64,000 bases of DNA from Mesobacillus sp. S13 (lineage in GTDB: Bacteria; Bacillota; Bacilli; Bacillales; Cytobacillaceae). Every line of letters starts with the position of its first letter. Within the stretch, counting starts at the first letter, position 1. Below are positions 17,553 through 26,387 of this stretch, in pieces. The position numbers and the translations under genes were made by a program. The stretch spans positions 2,685,001 through 2,749,000 of the forward strand of contig NZ_CP084622.1 of assembly GCF_020422885.1 (NCBI RefSeq). Direction: 5' to 3'. The notes under the pieces were generated by a model. That model did no database searches and was not told the DNA's origin. It worked only from the letters and a program-made list of their open reading frames with translations.

Positions 17553-19520
17553 CTATTGGTCTTCCTTAAAATGCTCCCTAATGAAGCCAGGCACCTTATT
17601 ATCGCTAAATGTACGTATTTCCTTATAGCTCCCGTTTTTGTATACAAAAATTGCTGTATAAGGCGCTTCATTAAACCAACCGTAACCTGCGCTCTCAATC
17701 GCTGATAGCACCTGGTCACGTTCACTCAGTTTAAGCGCGTTTTTATCGTTCATAATTCGATTGGTGATTTCTTCTTCTGGATATTCCTTGAATTGTTCTT
17801 CTTCAATCGAGTCGTTCGACACGACAATATAGTCAATATCTTCTGGTGTCACCATGGCTTCCTCAAGCATGTCGTTTTTCTCAAGCCATGCGATGAAGCT
17901 TTTATATGACTGCTTTAGTTCTATATGGTCATAATTGTTTATACCCGACATAATTTCAATCGTTGACTGATTCCCTATCGGATAAGAGTCAATAGTAAAC
18001 GGTTCTTGTTCAATTTCCTTTTTCAGGATTTCAAAAGCCTCGTTGATTTTGTTCTTATCAGTAATTATCAATGGGCTGCCAGTGAAGTGCTTGTTTATTC
18101 TAATGGAGGTTATATCTTCGGTGCTGATTTTAAAAACAGGCTCATGTGCACGCTTATACTCCAATGATTCATAGATCTCCTTCAATTGTTTTTCATAGTC
18201 GAATCGGTCAATAGTGTATTGGCGAACCAATTTTTTTCCATTGTTCAGTTCATAGATAAACAGAGCGAATTCCTGGGATTCCATTCTTCGTTGTTCATTC
18301 AATCTCTCATTCTTAAGAATGCTTTCATGGAGCATCCTGACAGCTTCAATATTTTCTTTCTTCAAAAGTGGTTTTGGTGCAAGCCGGTCATCCTGGTGGA
18401 TATAAATGTGATTAGCATAGGTGACACTTTTGATGTCATCAAGCGCAGGCACCTTTTTCTCGTAAGGAGCGAACGCTTGAGTAATCAGAATTAAGACCAC
18501 CATCCCAACAGCAAAGTATCCCAGGCCCTTCACTCTTCCAAAAACCCTCCAAGTTTTCTGAAGAACCATTTCGGCAGCAAAATAGCCGATGATCCCTCCG
18601 GCACCGTATCCAAATATCAACCATCCAAATTCATTTTGCATAGCATCAAAATACATGCCACCAAGCAGCATCATACAGAAAGCGACTCCGTATTTAAAAA
18701 CGATTCTTAAACCATTAAAAGCAATTGCTTCTGAGGCTGCTTCTATTTTCCTTTTTTTATAGAGAGATAGAGAAAGGAAATATAAAACTAATATAAGAGC
18801 TGAGTATATAAAATAAGACTTAGCAGTAATCATCTGGCCCTCTAGAAAACCCAGATGCGATATAGGTGAAAGATATTCTATATTCCTGACTTGATAATAA
18901 TCACTTGGAAAGCCATACAGCATTAATCCCAGATTATAGATGATCAGCAAAGTGAATCCGGCTGGAAACAGTAGCATGATATATGTCAGGACTCCCTGGA
19001 CCACCGAAATTCCTGTAACCATTGCAATAAATACACCTGAAAGGAAAAACACAGAGTTAAATAGGATGACAATACCTGTCCATCTGAAAATATCCTCCAG
19101 CTGGAAATATAGATTTAAATCATACACACCGTGAATAATCACAGTAATCAACGCAACTAAGATGACTGGAACAATCAGAAACGCAAAGCCAGTCAGAGTG
19201 TAAAAGTGGAAAATCTGCTGACGTTTCAATGGCAGACTATGAATTAAATCCGCTGCTTGCTTGACGTGCAGGAAGCGATAAAGAAAGATTGCCATAACCA
19301 CTGGTACTGTAATGAACATAATGAACTGAATAGGAAACTGGAAATCAAATAATCTTTGCACCGGCATAAAACTTCGGTAATTTTCACCGGAATTGATCAT
19401 CATAATTTGCAATGGTATCGCGAAAAATAAAGCGAGGAAGTAAATGGCGGAGATCCAGCCGACGTTTCTTCCCACCTGCAGCACCATCTCTTTGTTAAAC
19501 AAGGATGTTTTTGATCGCAT
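17553..19520 (-). CDS. Large ABC permease with extracytoplasmic/soluble C-terminal half (YtrC/D-like, DUF6449)
   Basis: 655 residues. The N-terminal 350 residues hold about ten membrane helices of the YtrC/YtrD permease type (HSLPLKRQQIFHFYTLTGF is the typical first cytoplasmic loop). After the last helix (about residue 345) come 300 hydrophilic residues with charged repeats, matching the DUF6449 class. B. subtilis splits this function over two permeases (YtrC, YtrD); here a single longer protein follows the ATPase. ATG overlaps the ATPase gene by 26 bp, so expression is coupled. Likely forms an exporter or sensor for cell-wall antibiotics with the YtrB-like ATPase; substrate unknown. Confidence 0.75.
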   Translation of the reverse strand: MRSKTSLFNKEMVLQVGRNVGWISAIYFLALFFAIPLQIMMINSGENYRSFMPVQRLFDFQFPIQFIMFITVPVVMAIFLYRFLHVKQAADLIHSLPLKRQQIFHFYTLTGFAFLIVPVILVALITVIIHGVYDLNLYFQLEDIFRWTGIVILFNSVFFLSGVFIAMVTGISVVQGVLTYIMLLFPAGFTLLIIYNLGLMLYGFPSDYYQVRNIEYLSPISHLGFLEGQMITAKSYFIYSALILVLYFLSLSLYKKRKIEAASEAIAFNGLRIVFKYGVAFCMMLLGGMYFDAMQNEFGWLIFGYGAGGIIGYFAAEMVLQKTWRVFGRVKGLGYFAVGMVVLILITQAFAPYEKKVPALDDIKSVTYANHIYIHQDDRLAPKPLLKKENIEAVRMLHESILKNERLNEQRRMESQEFALFIYELNNGKKLVRQYTIDRFDYEKQLKEIYESLEYKRAHEPVFKISTEDITSIRINKHFTGSPLIITDKNKINEAFEILKKEIEQEPFTIDSYPIGNQSTIEIMSGINNYDHIELKQSYKSFIAWLEKNDMLEEAMVTPEDIDYIVVSNDSIEEEQFKEYPEEEITNRIMNDKNALKLSERDQVLSAIESAGYGWFNEAPYTAIFVYKNGSYKEIRTFSDNKVPGFIREHFKEDQ

Positions 19521-20394
19521 AGCCGATATCCCCCATCTCGTATATGAAAATTTCTTCTAAAGTCAATGGGAGGATATCAAAGATCACAGGCTCAGTCTGA
19601 TTGATCACCTTTTCGATTTCGTCTTCTTTTCCCCTGATAATGCATACCATGACACTTCCCCTTCTTTCACAGTGCAGCAAGGACAGGTGATTTTCCAAAT
19701 GATTTGGAGTCTCCCCCCGGTACGCTACCTGGACCTTATGGATATCAGATTTAAGATCATCAAGGTCTTTTTCCATGAGCAGGGAGCCATGATGCAATAT
19801 TCCGATGTGGTCACAGATATCCTCAATTTCCCGCAGGTTATGCGAGGAAATCAAAATCGTCATTTCTCGGTCTGCCACATCCTGTATGAGAAGGTTCTTA
19901 ACCTTTTTCCTAGCAACCGGATCCAGTCCATCCATAGGCTCATCAAGGATCAAAATTTCCGGCATCGTGGATAAAGCGAGCCAGAAGGCAGCTTGTCTTT
20001 GAATTCCTTTTGAAAAAGAATGCAGTTTTTTGTTCATGCTGAAATCAAAGACTTGTGCTAATTTCAAGAATCTATCTTCATTCCATGCAGGATATATGCT
20101 TTTGTAGAAGTTCGCCATCTGTTTGACGGTGTACTGAGGAAAGAAATATGGCTGATCGGATATGTAAAATATTTTCTCTTTTAAAGCCTGATTTTCAAAA
20201 ATTGGTGACCCGTCCAATAGCACCTGTCCTGCATCTTGTCTATAAATACCAGCAATCAATTTAATGATGGTTGTTTTACCAGCTCCATTGGATCCAATCA
20301 ACCCATATATCGAGCCTTTATTGATCGTCATATTGACGTTTCTGACAGCCTCTTGTTTTTCAAATGTTTTATTTATCTCTATCATTTGAATCAT
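19495..20394 (-). CDS. ytrB: ABC transporter ATP-binding protein (YtrB-like)
   Basis: 299 residues. Walker A GSNGAGKTTIIKL, signature FSKGIQRQAAFWLALS (degenerate LSGGQ, as in YtrB/EcsA-like proteins), Walker B ILILDEPMDGLD and the H-loop in SSHNLREIED. C-terminal 70 residues form an accessory domain. Lies between the GntR repressor and the large permease with overlaps at both ends, as in the B. subtilis ytr operon. ATG 20394; a second ATG three codons later has slightly better spacing. Confidence 0.85.
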   Translation of the reverse strand: MIQMIEINKTFEKQEAVRNVNMTINKGSIYGLIGSNGAGKTTIIKLIAGIYRQDAGQVLLDGSPIFENQALKEKIFYISDQPYFFPQYTVKQMANFYKSIYPAWNEDRFLKLAQVFDFSMNKKLHSFSKGIQRQAAFWLALSTMPEILILDEPMDGLDPVARKKVKNLLIQDVADREMTILISSHNLREIEDICDHIGILHHGSLLMEKDLDDLKSDIHKVQVAYRGETPNHLENHLSLLHCERRGSVMVCIIRGKEDEIEKVINQTEPVIFDILPLTLEEIFIYEMGDIGYAIKNILV

Positions 20395-20776
20395 CCTGCC
20401 TGCTTCCCCCTTTCAACGCATCAATGTTTCTTATCATCTCATGTAATTCTTCCGCAGGAATGCCCAGATATAGTGCTTCCAGCAGGAGTTTCTCCACTTC
20501 CTGCTTCACCTGCAGGATTTTATCAGCATCTTTGCCAGGATCCATAGGATTGACAAAGCTTCCCTTGCCCTTTAATGAATAAATGAAACCTTGAGCTTCA
20601 AGCTCCCTATATGCCTTTTGAATTGTATTTGGGTTAATTGTCAATTGCTGTGCCATTTGCCGCACGGATGGCAATTGTTCATCAGGTTTGAGCACTTCAT
20701 TAATGATCAGCTCTTTCATCTTATCTACCAGCTGTTCGTATATAGGCTTTCGGCTCCTAAGGTCAAGCTCAAACAT
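20369..20776 (-). CDS. ytrA: GntR family repressor YtrA
   Basis: 135 residues: N-terminal winged helix (about 10-75; PIYEQLVDKMKELIINEVLKP, LPSVRQMAQQLTINPNTIQKAYRELEAQGF) and a short helical dimerisation tail, the YtrA subfamily architecture rather than FadR/HutC types. In B. subtilis YtrA represses the ytr operon and is inactivated by cell-wall antibiotics that bind lipid II. The same layout here, plus a matching operator upstream at 20798..20822, supports the assignment. ATG after AGATAGGGGG. Overlaps ytrB by 26 bp. Confidence 0.9.
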   Translation of the reverse strand: MFELDLRSRKPIYEQLVDKMKELIINEVLKPDEQLPSVRQMAQQLTINPNTIQKAYRELEAQGFIYSLKGKGSFVNPMDPGKDADKILQVKQEVEKLLLEALYLGIPAEELHEMIRNIDALKGGSRQDDSNDRDK

Positions 20777-20797
20777 AATGACCCCCTATCTGTACTA

Positions 20798-20822
20798 AGT
20801 GTACTATTATTATTAATACAGT
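20798..20822 (-). promoter_or_regulatory. Probable YtrA operator
   Basis: AGTGTA, 13 bases, TACAGT: one base away from the AGTGTA-N13-TACACT operator reported for B. subtilis YtrA. It lies 22 bp upstream of ytrA. A TATAAT (minus strand, 20831..20826) sits right beside it, so a bound repressor would block the promoter. Confidence 0.7.
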
Positions 20823-20861
20823 TTAATTATATGCCAGCACCTTCCAAAAAGATAGGGGATA

Positions 20862-20896
20862 TTTTCTTAATAATTTCTTAAGAAAAATTAAGAAAT
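20862..20896. repeat. Cluster of TTCTTAA/TTAAGAA boxes
   Basis: Four copies of TTCTTAA or its complement in 35 bp, including the perfect palindrome TTTCTTAAGAAA. Non-coding, upstream of the ytrA promoter. May be a second regulator site or simply AT-rich DNA. Confidence 0.35.
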
Positions 20897-21019
20897 GGTA
20901 AGAAAACAGTAAATAGAACTCACTGTTTTTAATTTTATGTATAGTGTAATTTTACACAAAATATAACATAAAACTCAATGGTTATTTAGAAAATTTTGGA
21001 CATCAGTCTTTTTCATAAA

Positions 21020-21048
21020 AAAAACACTCTAGAAGTGAACTAGAGTGC
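21020..21048 (-). terminator. Terminator overlapping GNAT stop codon
   Basis: CACTCTAG / CTAGAGTG with a 7-base loop then eight T on the minus strand; the TAG stop of the acetyltransferase lies in the hairpin. Confidence 0.85.
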
Positions 21049-21522
21049 TACCGTATAGTGTATAAATTCATCCTTTTCTACTGTATCTTTCTGAAAAGAA
21101 CACCTTTCCAAAACCTTCTGAGAAGGTATATTATCAACGGTTGTTTTCGCATTTATCCTTTCGATTCCTAAAAGTATAGCCTCTGATTTAAGCATTTCAA
21201 GAGCTTGGACAGCTGATCCCTTGCCAATATCATTCTTTCCAACTCGATATCCCACTTCAGCTGTTTTGGTGGGCCAGTCAATATCTATTAGGTTAATCCG
21301 ACCAATAATTCCTCCATTTTCGCCTTTGATTAAAAAGAACAGAGACTTCTTATCCTTTTGTTCCTCTAACAGTATCTCCAGGAAATGGATGAATTTTGCA
21401 TAAATGAAATAAGAATCAGGCCTGGGAGGTACAAACTCCTCAAAAAATTCCTTATTTTCTGTTTCAAATTCGAATAATGCTTTGGCATCAGCCATTGATA
21501 ATAATGATAAATTAATCTTCAT
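21040..21522 (-). CDS. GNAT family N-acetyltransferase
   Basis: 160 residues. Contains the acetyl-CoA binding region AEVGYRVGKNDIGKGSAVQALEML (about 88-111) and the following INAKTTVDNIPSQKVLERCSF, typical of RimJ/RimL-like GNAT enzymes, although the usual GxGxA loop is GKGSA. Substrate unknown. ATG start; ribosome binding site AGGAAGGGAT. Single gene with its terminator overlapping the stop codon. Confidence 0.8.
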   Translation of the reverse strand: MKINLSLLSMADAKALFEFETENKEFFEEFVPPRPDSYFIYAKFIHFLEILLEEQKDKKSLFFLIKGENGGIIGRINLIDIDWPTKTAEVGYRVGKNDIGKGSAVQALEMLKSEAILLGIERINAKTTVDNIPSQKVLERCSFQKDTVEKDEFIHYTVAL

Positions 21523-21674
21523 ACTTTATCCCTTCCTGCAAATGCATAATCATGATCCTATTTTTATTCGTTAAAAAAGGAAGAACTCCTTTTTTGCTTT
21601 CCATTAAACACCATCAATCCCAAAATACATTAAACTCAATCTCCTTATCCATAATATAACGGGAGGTGGAATTA

Positions 21675-22583
21675 ATGAAATGGTTACTGACAATTGGATT
21701 TATTCTTTCTAGCAGCACTGCTAATAACCATGATGAAATCGATATGATATGGGATGATGAACCTGTTGCAGAAGTACAGCGCTCTGATTTTACAATTCCA
21801 TGGTTTGGGTATCCAATCCTTAATCACACGATGCTGGAAACTTTAAATAAACAGCTGTCTCTCCAGATCAGGAAGGATCCGGCCAATGCCGGTCTGGATG
21901 ATTACGGGAAGATCATTCCAGAAGATGTAGGATACATACTCGATGAAAAAAAGTTCAAGAAGCGCTTCACCAAGAGTTTTTTCGAACAACACCACTCACG
22001 AATAGAAATCCCTACTTTACCTGTCTACCCAAAGGTCGACAGCGAAATTATCGCCAACATCAGGACAAATTTAATTGGCCATTATATAACCTATTTCAAT
22101 AGCAGAAACAAGGAACGGACGCATAACATTAACCTTGCTGCAGAAGCGATCAATAACCATGTCGTTTTTCCCGGGGAAACCTTTTCCTTCAATAAGGTTG
22201 TCGGCAAACGGACTGCCCAGAAAGGCTACCAGCCTGCTCCCATCATTGTCAGAGGTGAACTGACTGAGGGTATTGGCGGAGGCATCTGCCAGGTGTCATC
22301 AACGCTCTTTAACGCTGCTGACCGCTCAGGTTTGAAAATACTGGAGCGATATTCCCATAGCAAACAAGTGCCCTACGTTCCTCCGGGCAGAGATGCAACA
22401 GTAAGTTGGTATGGTCCAGATTTCACATTCAAAAACAAATACAATCAACCGATCCTAATCAGGGCTAAATCATATCCGGGAAAAATGATTGTGCTAATCT
22501 ACTCCTCTGACGAAATCAATATAGAAAAGCGAAAGATACCGAATGCAAACAGCAATATAATCATTCCGGAAGAACCTTTATGA
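21675..22583 (+). CDS. VanW family protein
   Basis: 302 residues. Short hydrophobic N-terminus (possible signal peptide, MKWLLTIGFILSSSTA), then a VanW domain from about residue 150: HNINLAAEAINNHVVFPGETFSFN, GKRTAQKGYQPAP, GGGICQVSSTLFNAADRSGL and HSKQVPYVPPGRDATV. VanW proteins accompany some glycopeptide-resistance clusters and are common envelope proteins in Bacillus (YoaR-like); their biochemical role is unsettled. ATG 21675 follows GGGAGGTGG. The next gene is a PBP, consistent with an envelope role. Confidence 0.85.
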   Translation: MKWLLTIGFILSSSTANNHDEIDMIWDDEPVAEVQRSDFTIPWFGYPILNHTMLETLNKQLSLQIRKDPANAGLDDYGKIIPEDVGYILDEKKFKKRFTKSFFEQHHSRIEIPTLPVYPKVDSEIIANIRTNLIGHYITYFNSRNKERTHNINLAAEAINNHVVFPGETFSFNKVVGKRTAQKGYQPAPIIVRGELTEGIGGGICQVSSTLFNAADRSGLKILERYSHSKQVPYVPPGRDATVSWYGPDFTFKNKYNQPILIRAKSYPGKMIVLIYSSDEINIEKRKIPNANSNIIIPEEPL

Positions 22584-22589
22584 TTCATC

Positions 22590-22620
22590 AAGGAATCCTT
22601 ATTAATAAGGATTCCTTTTA
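22590..22620 (+). terminator. Terminator after VanW gene
   Basis: AAGGAATCCTTAT / ATAAGGATTCCTTTT, near-perfect hairpin with T tail. Confidence 0.85.
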
Positions 22621-22710
22621 TTTTGCAGGAAAACCTTTACAATGAAGTAAATCTTTACGTAAACTTATGGTAATAGCTGGTTTTTATATTTTCATAGGAT
22701 GTGAGATAAA

Positions 22711-24795
22711 TTGCCTAAAAAAAAGAATACAACACCTATAAGGGTTAATATTTTGTTCTTTTCAGTCTTTCTTCTCTTTTCATTGCTGGTACTGCGTCTT
22801 GGCATCGTGCAAATTGTCCATGGAGAAGATTATAAACGCGAAATTAACAGGAAGGAAGATGTGACAGTCAATAACCCCGTCCCGCGAGGAAGAATGCTGG
22901 ACAGAGATCACAAGCTGATTGTCGATAACAAACCGCTGAATGCCATTACATATACGAATAATGGAGTCTCCCAAAAGGAAATGCTCAAGGTTGCCGCAAA
23001 ACTGGCCAAACTCATTGACAAAGAAACCGATAAGGTCCGAGAAAGAGACATGAAGGATTTCTGGATGATTAAGCATCCTGAAGAAGCACAAAAGCTAATA
23101 AAAGATAAAGAAATGGAACTTTTTAGAAATAAAAAACTTGAGGATAAAGATCTATATAAATTGCAAATTGACAGAATTACGAAAAATCACCTGAATCAGC
23201 TATCTAAGCAGGAAATAGAAGAGCTCGCCATTTTCAGAATCATGAACAGCGGTTATAAATTTGTACCGCAAATTATTAAAAACAAGGGTGTTACAATAGA
23301 AGAATTTGCGGTGGTAAATGAAAATCTATCACTGCTCCCTGGTGTTAATGCTACTATGGACTGGGATCGCCAATATAATTTTGAAGAGGCCTTCAAACCT
23401 GTGCTAGGAAAAATCACAACTAGCAGTGAAGGGCTTCCTGCTGAAAGACTAGATTATTTCCTGTCGCGGGGCTATACACTCAATGACCGCGTCGGAAAAA
23501 GCAATCTTGAAATGGAGTATGAGGATGTACTCCAGGGCAAGAAAGAAAGAGTAGTGAATGTGACAGATAAATCAGGTGAGCTATTGGAAAAAGAATTAGT
23601 TTCAGAAGGCCAGCGAGGAAAAGATTTAATTCTAAGTATTGATATGGACCTTCAGCTTGCAGTAGAGGAAATTATCGAAAAAGAACTATGGGCTGCCAAA
23701 AGGTCACCGGGAACAACTCTCCTTGATAGTGCTTATGTTGTCTTGATGGATCCGAACACTGGTGAAATATTGACAATGGCAGGAAAAAAAATCGTAAAAG
23801 ATAAAAAAACGAAAGAAATGACCATGGAAGATGACGCACTTGGCAACATCAGTAAAACCTTTAACGTGGGTTCTGTCGTCAAAGGTGCGACAGTTTTGAC
23901 TGGCTATAAAACAGGCGTAATCAATTCATCTACTAGGTTTGATGACCGTGCTCTTGATATAAAAGGGACTCCTATCAAAAAATCATATGCTTATTTAGGA
24001 ACACCCAATGATATCGAGGCCTTGAAGTTGTCATCCAATGTCTATATGTTCCACACTGCTATCCGAATTGGAAAGGGTGTTTATCGTTATCAACAACCTT
24101 TGAATCTTGATCCGAAGGTATGGGATACGATTCGAAATTCCTTCGCATCATTCGGCCTTGGCATCAGGACAGGAATTGACCTGCCAAATGAACAAACTGG
24201 TGCAAAGGGACCAAATAGTCCAGTTGGTAAAGTACTCGATTTGGTCATTGGTCAATATGATACGTATTCAAATATGCAGCTTGCCCAGTATATCTCTACA
24301 ATCGCCAATGGAGGTTATCGCATCCAGCCAAGGATTGTAAAGGAAATCCGTGAACCTTCTGCAGATGGTGAAGAGCTGGGACCAATATATAAGGCCTTTT
24401 CACCAAATGTCCTCAACGATGCTGGCATAAAGAAACAATGGCTTGATAGAGTCCATATCGGCTTCAAAAAAGTTATGCAAGAGTCCGGTGGAACTGCCTA
24501 TCGATACTTCAGCACAGCAACCTACTCCCCTGCTGGCAAGACTGGAACAGCAGAGGCGTTCTATGACGGACAGTACCGGGTACCAGGTGAAAAACTAATT
24601 TCAACGATGAACCTTAGCCTTGTTGGCTATGCGCCATCCGATCAACCCGAAATCGCCATGGCAGTCGTTGTTCCCTGGGCTTATCAAGGCAGTGTTGACC
24701 ACGGAGCGAATAAAAAGATCGGCCGTGCTGTCATGGATGCGTACTTCAACATGAAAAATGGAGTTAAAGAACCTGCTGATGAAACTGGTGAATGA
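22711..24795 (+). CDS. Class B penicillin-binding protein (PbpA/PbpH-like transpeptidase)
   Basis: 694 residues: one N-terminal membrane anchor (about 10-32), PBP dimerisation domain (about 50-300, with PRGRMLDRD) and a transpeptidase domain. Catalytic motifs are all present: SVVK with Ser388, SSN at 441-443 and KTG at 610-612. Cross-links peptidoglycan outside the membrane; length and sequence order are those of the elongation-type PBP2A/PbpH group of Bacillus. Start is TTG 22711 after GGATGTGAGATAAA; no upstream in-frame start is better. Monocistronic. Confidence 0.9.
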   Translation: MPKKKNTTPIRVNILFFSVFLLFSLLVLRLGIVQIVHGEDYKREINRKEDVTVNNPVPRGRMLDRDHKLIVDNKPLNAITYTNNGVSQKEMLKVAAKLAKLIDKETDKVRERDMKDFWMIKHPEEAQKLIKDKEMELFRNKKLEDKDLYKLQIDRITKNHLNQLSKQEIEELAIFRIMNSGYKFVPQIIKNKGVTIEEFAVVNENLSLLPGVNATMDWDRQYNFEEAFKPVLGKITTSSEGLPAERLDYFLSRGYTLNDRVGKSNLEMEYEDVLQGKKERVVNVTDKSGELLEKELVSEGQRGKDLILSIDMDLQLAVEEIIEKELWAAKRSPGTTLLDSAYVVLMDPNTGEILTMAGKKIVKDKKTKEMTMEDDALGNISKTFNVGSVVKGATVLTGYKTGVINSSTRFDDRALDIKGTPIKKSYAYLGTPNDIEALKLSSNVYMFHTAIRIGKGVYRYQQPLNLDPKVWDTIRNSFASFGLGIRTGIDLPNEQTGAKGPNSPVGKVLDLVIGQYDTYSNMQLAQYISTIANGGYRIQPRIVKEIREPSADGEELGPIYKAFSPNVLNDAGIKKQWLDRVHIGFKKVMQESGGTAYRYFSTATYSPAGKTGTAEAFYDGQYRVPGEKLISTMNLSLVGYAPSDQPEIAMAVVVPWAYQGSVDHGANKKIGRAVMDAYFNMKNGVKEPADETGE

Positions 24796-24812
24796 TATAG
24801 ATCCTTTAGACA

Positions 24813-24853
24813 AAGAAAAGCTGGGCCCATATGATATGGCCCAGCTTTTCTTG
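24813..24853. terminator. Bidirectional terminator
   Basis: AAGAAAAGCTGGGCC / GGCCCAGCTTTTCTT, a perfect 15-bp stem between the PBP gene and the convergent lipoprotein gene. Confidence 0.9.
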
Positions 24854-24860
24854 TTTCGGT

Positions 24861-25370
24861 TTACAGTTCCTTGGCAAGAGAAGGTTTTTTCAAGTCAACG
24901 CTCTCAAATGCCGCGCCAATCTTTTCTTCCCCTTGAGTGAACTTTTCATCAGCAGCTTCAAAAGCTGGAGCATCCTTCTTAAGCTCTTCTGATTTAAGCT
25001 TGTATGACTCTGCAATATCGGAAAGTGCAGCTTCAAGGTCCGCTTTTTGATCCTTCAATTCAGCTGGGACTTCAAGTCCTTCAACCTTAGTAGCAACTGC
25101 AGCAGCAGATTCACTGGCTGCGGCTTTTAGTTCTGCCTGTGCTTCTGGATCTTCTTCACCTTCGTATGCATTAAGATCAGCATCAGCCTCGTTGATAGAT
25201 CTTACAAGACTCATGTAGAATTTGTACATAACACTCTTTGGGTTAGCAGCAGGCTCTGCAGCCTTTTCTGCTTCTTTCTTCTCAGGTTGTGCTTCTTCCT
25301 TTTCTGCTGAACATGCAGTCAACCCGATTGCGAATGTGATTGCTGAAAGTAAAATCAAAAACTTCTTCAT
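24861..25370 (-). CDS. Lipoprotein, Ala/Glu/Lys-rich
   Basis: 169 residues. Signal peptide MKKFLILLSAITFAIG followed by lipobox LTAC, so it is expected to be lipidated on Cys20 and anchored to the outer face of the membrane. The mature part is a short Glu/Lys/Ala linker (20-45) and a helical domain of about 120 residues with heptad-like Ala/Glu repeats. No homologue recognised. ATG 25370 follows AAGGGGAG at seven bases. Confidence 0.75.
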   Translation of the reverse strand: MKKFLILLSAITFAIGLTACSAEKEEAQPEKKEAEKAAEPAANPKSVMYKFYMSLVRSINEADADLNAYEGEEDPEAQAELKAAASESAAAVATKVEGLEVPAELKDQKADLEAALSDIAESYKLKSEELKKDAPAFEAADEKFTQGEEKIGAAFESVDLKKPSLAKEL

Positions 25371-25526
25371 TTTTATTCTCCCCTTCAATCTATATATCGC
25401 TATATGTGAACCATAATTTCACACAGCTTTTTCATTATATAGGGATTATTTAACAATTTCAAATTATTTATAGTTAACTTTATTAAAAAGTCCCAATTTG
25501 CCCAAACGCATTGACGAATTACTTTT

Positions 25527-25997
25527 TCACCACTTTACCATTGTAAAGAATTCATTGTTTTCAGTTTTGAATTCACATTCCATTTTAAAACCCATGTTTT
25601 CATAAAGTCTAATTGCCCTTTTATTAAATTTAGCTACAGTCAGCCTAAAGGTCGAATCTGGATTTAAACCTTCCAGTTCATTAAGAATGAATGATAAGAA
25701 TACAGTACCGTACCCCTGCCCAGTAAGCTTAGGATGCAATCCTACTCCTACGTCAACAGCTGGCTTAGAATACGCACCTGACTCTTTTAAAGCAGGAACC
25801 TGGGCAGCTTGCCCGCTGCAATAAAACCCAATCAATTCCTCTCTCTCATCCACTACCGCTGTATATCCCTCATTAAGTAATTCACAAATCGCTTCATCAG
25901 TAACCACATTATTATACAAATCATAAGGCGGATCATAATACCAGGTTAAAACGTCAATTGCAGACTCTTTCGTCATTTTTCTACTTGATAACTTCAT
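25527..25997 (-). CDS. GNAT family N-acetyltransferase
   Basis: 156 residues. The acetyl-CoA loop is LHPKLTGQGYGTVFLSFIL (Q/R-x-x-G-x-G/A form) around residues 92-110, followed by FRLTVAKFNKRAIRLYENMGF, the classic GNAT C-terminal strand-helix. Substrate unknown; the sequence resembles N-terminal or small-amine acetyltransferases. ATG after GGAGGATGCTGT. First of three GNAT genes within 2 kb. Confidence 0.85.
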   Translation of the reverse strand: MKLSSRKMTKESAIDVLTWYYDPPYDLYNNVVTDEAICELLNEGYTAVVDEREELIGFYCSGQAAQVPALKESGAYSKPAVDVGVGLHPKLTGQGYGTVFLSFILNELEGLNPDSTFRLTVAKFNKRAIRLYENMGFKMECEFKTENNEFFTMVKW

Positions 25998-26040
25998 ACA
26001 GCATCCTCCAATAGAATTAAATTTATTTAATTTAATTTAA

Positions 26041-26070
26041 TTGTCATTTTTTCGTAATAATATGTTTAAT
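26041..26070 (+). promoter_or_regulatory. Possible SigA promoter of the 35-residue peptide gene
   Basis: TTGTCA (26041..26046), 18 bases, TTTAAT (26065..26070), about 65 bp before the small ORF. Matches the housekeeping consensus at 10 of 12 positions; not tested. Confidence 0.35.
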
Positions 26071-26136
26071 AGCTTTTACTTCGGGAATATATGTAGTAAC
26101 AAAACAAAAACAATTAATGACAGGAGCGATTACATA

Positions 26137-26244
26137 ATGATTACTACATTCGCATTACTTGGAGGAGCTTTCGCAATCGCCGCTGGACTAAATTTCTTCG
26201 CAGTTGATGAAAATGCCTTTATAGATGATGAAGCAACTAACTAA
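26137..26244 (+). CDS. Small hydrophobic peptide, 35 residues
   Basis: ATG preceded by AGGAG ten bases upstream and followed four bases after its TAA by a strong terminator, so this looks like a complete small transcription unit. The product is one membrane-spanning segment (ITTFALLGGAFAIAAGLNFFAV) with an acidic tail ending DDEATN. No family recognised; possible roles are a membrane-protein partner or spore small protein. Too short for most automatic gene calls. Confidence 0.6.
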   Translation: MITTFALLGGAFAIAAGLNFFAVDENAFIDDEATN

Positions 26245-26245
26245 A

Positions 26246-26273
26246 GGGACGCTGTAATCAGCGTCTCTTTTTT
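26246..26273 (+). terminator. Terminator of small peptide gene
   Basis: GACGCTG-TAAT-CAGCGTC then CTTTTTT. Confidence 0.9.
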
Positions 26274-26387
26274 ATATGGGAATTTGAACATTTTTTGTAT
26301 TTTTGATATATCGCAGGAAATACTAGAATAAAAGAGAATTAGAAATAATAAATGTCTAGCCTCATATCTATTAAGGAGGTACGGAAA

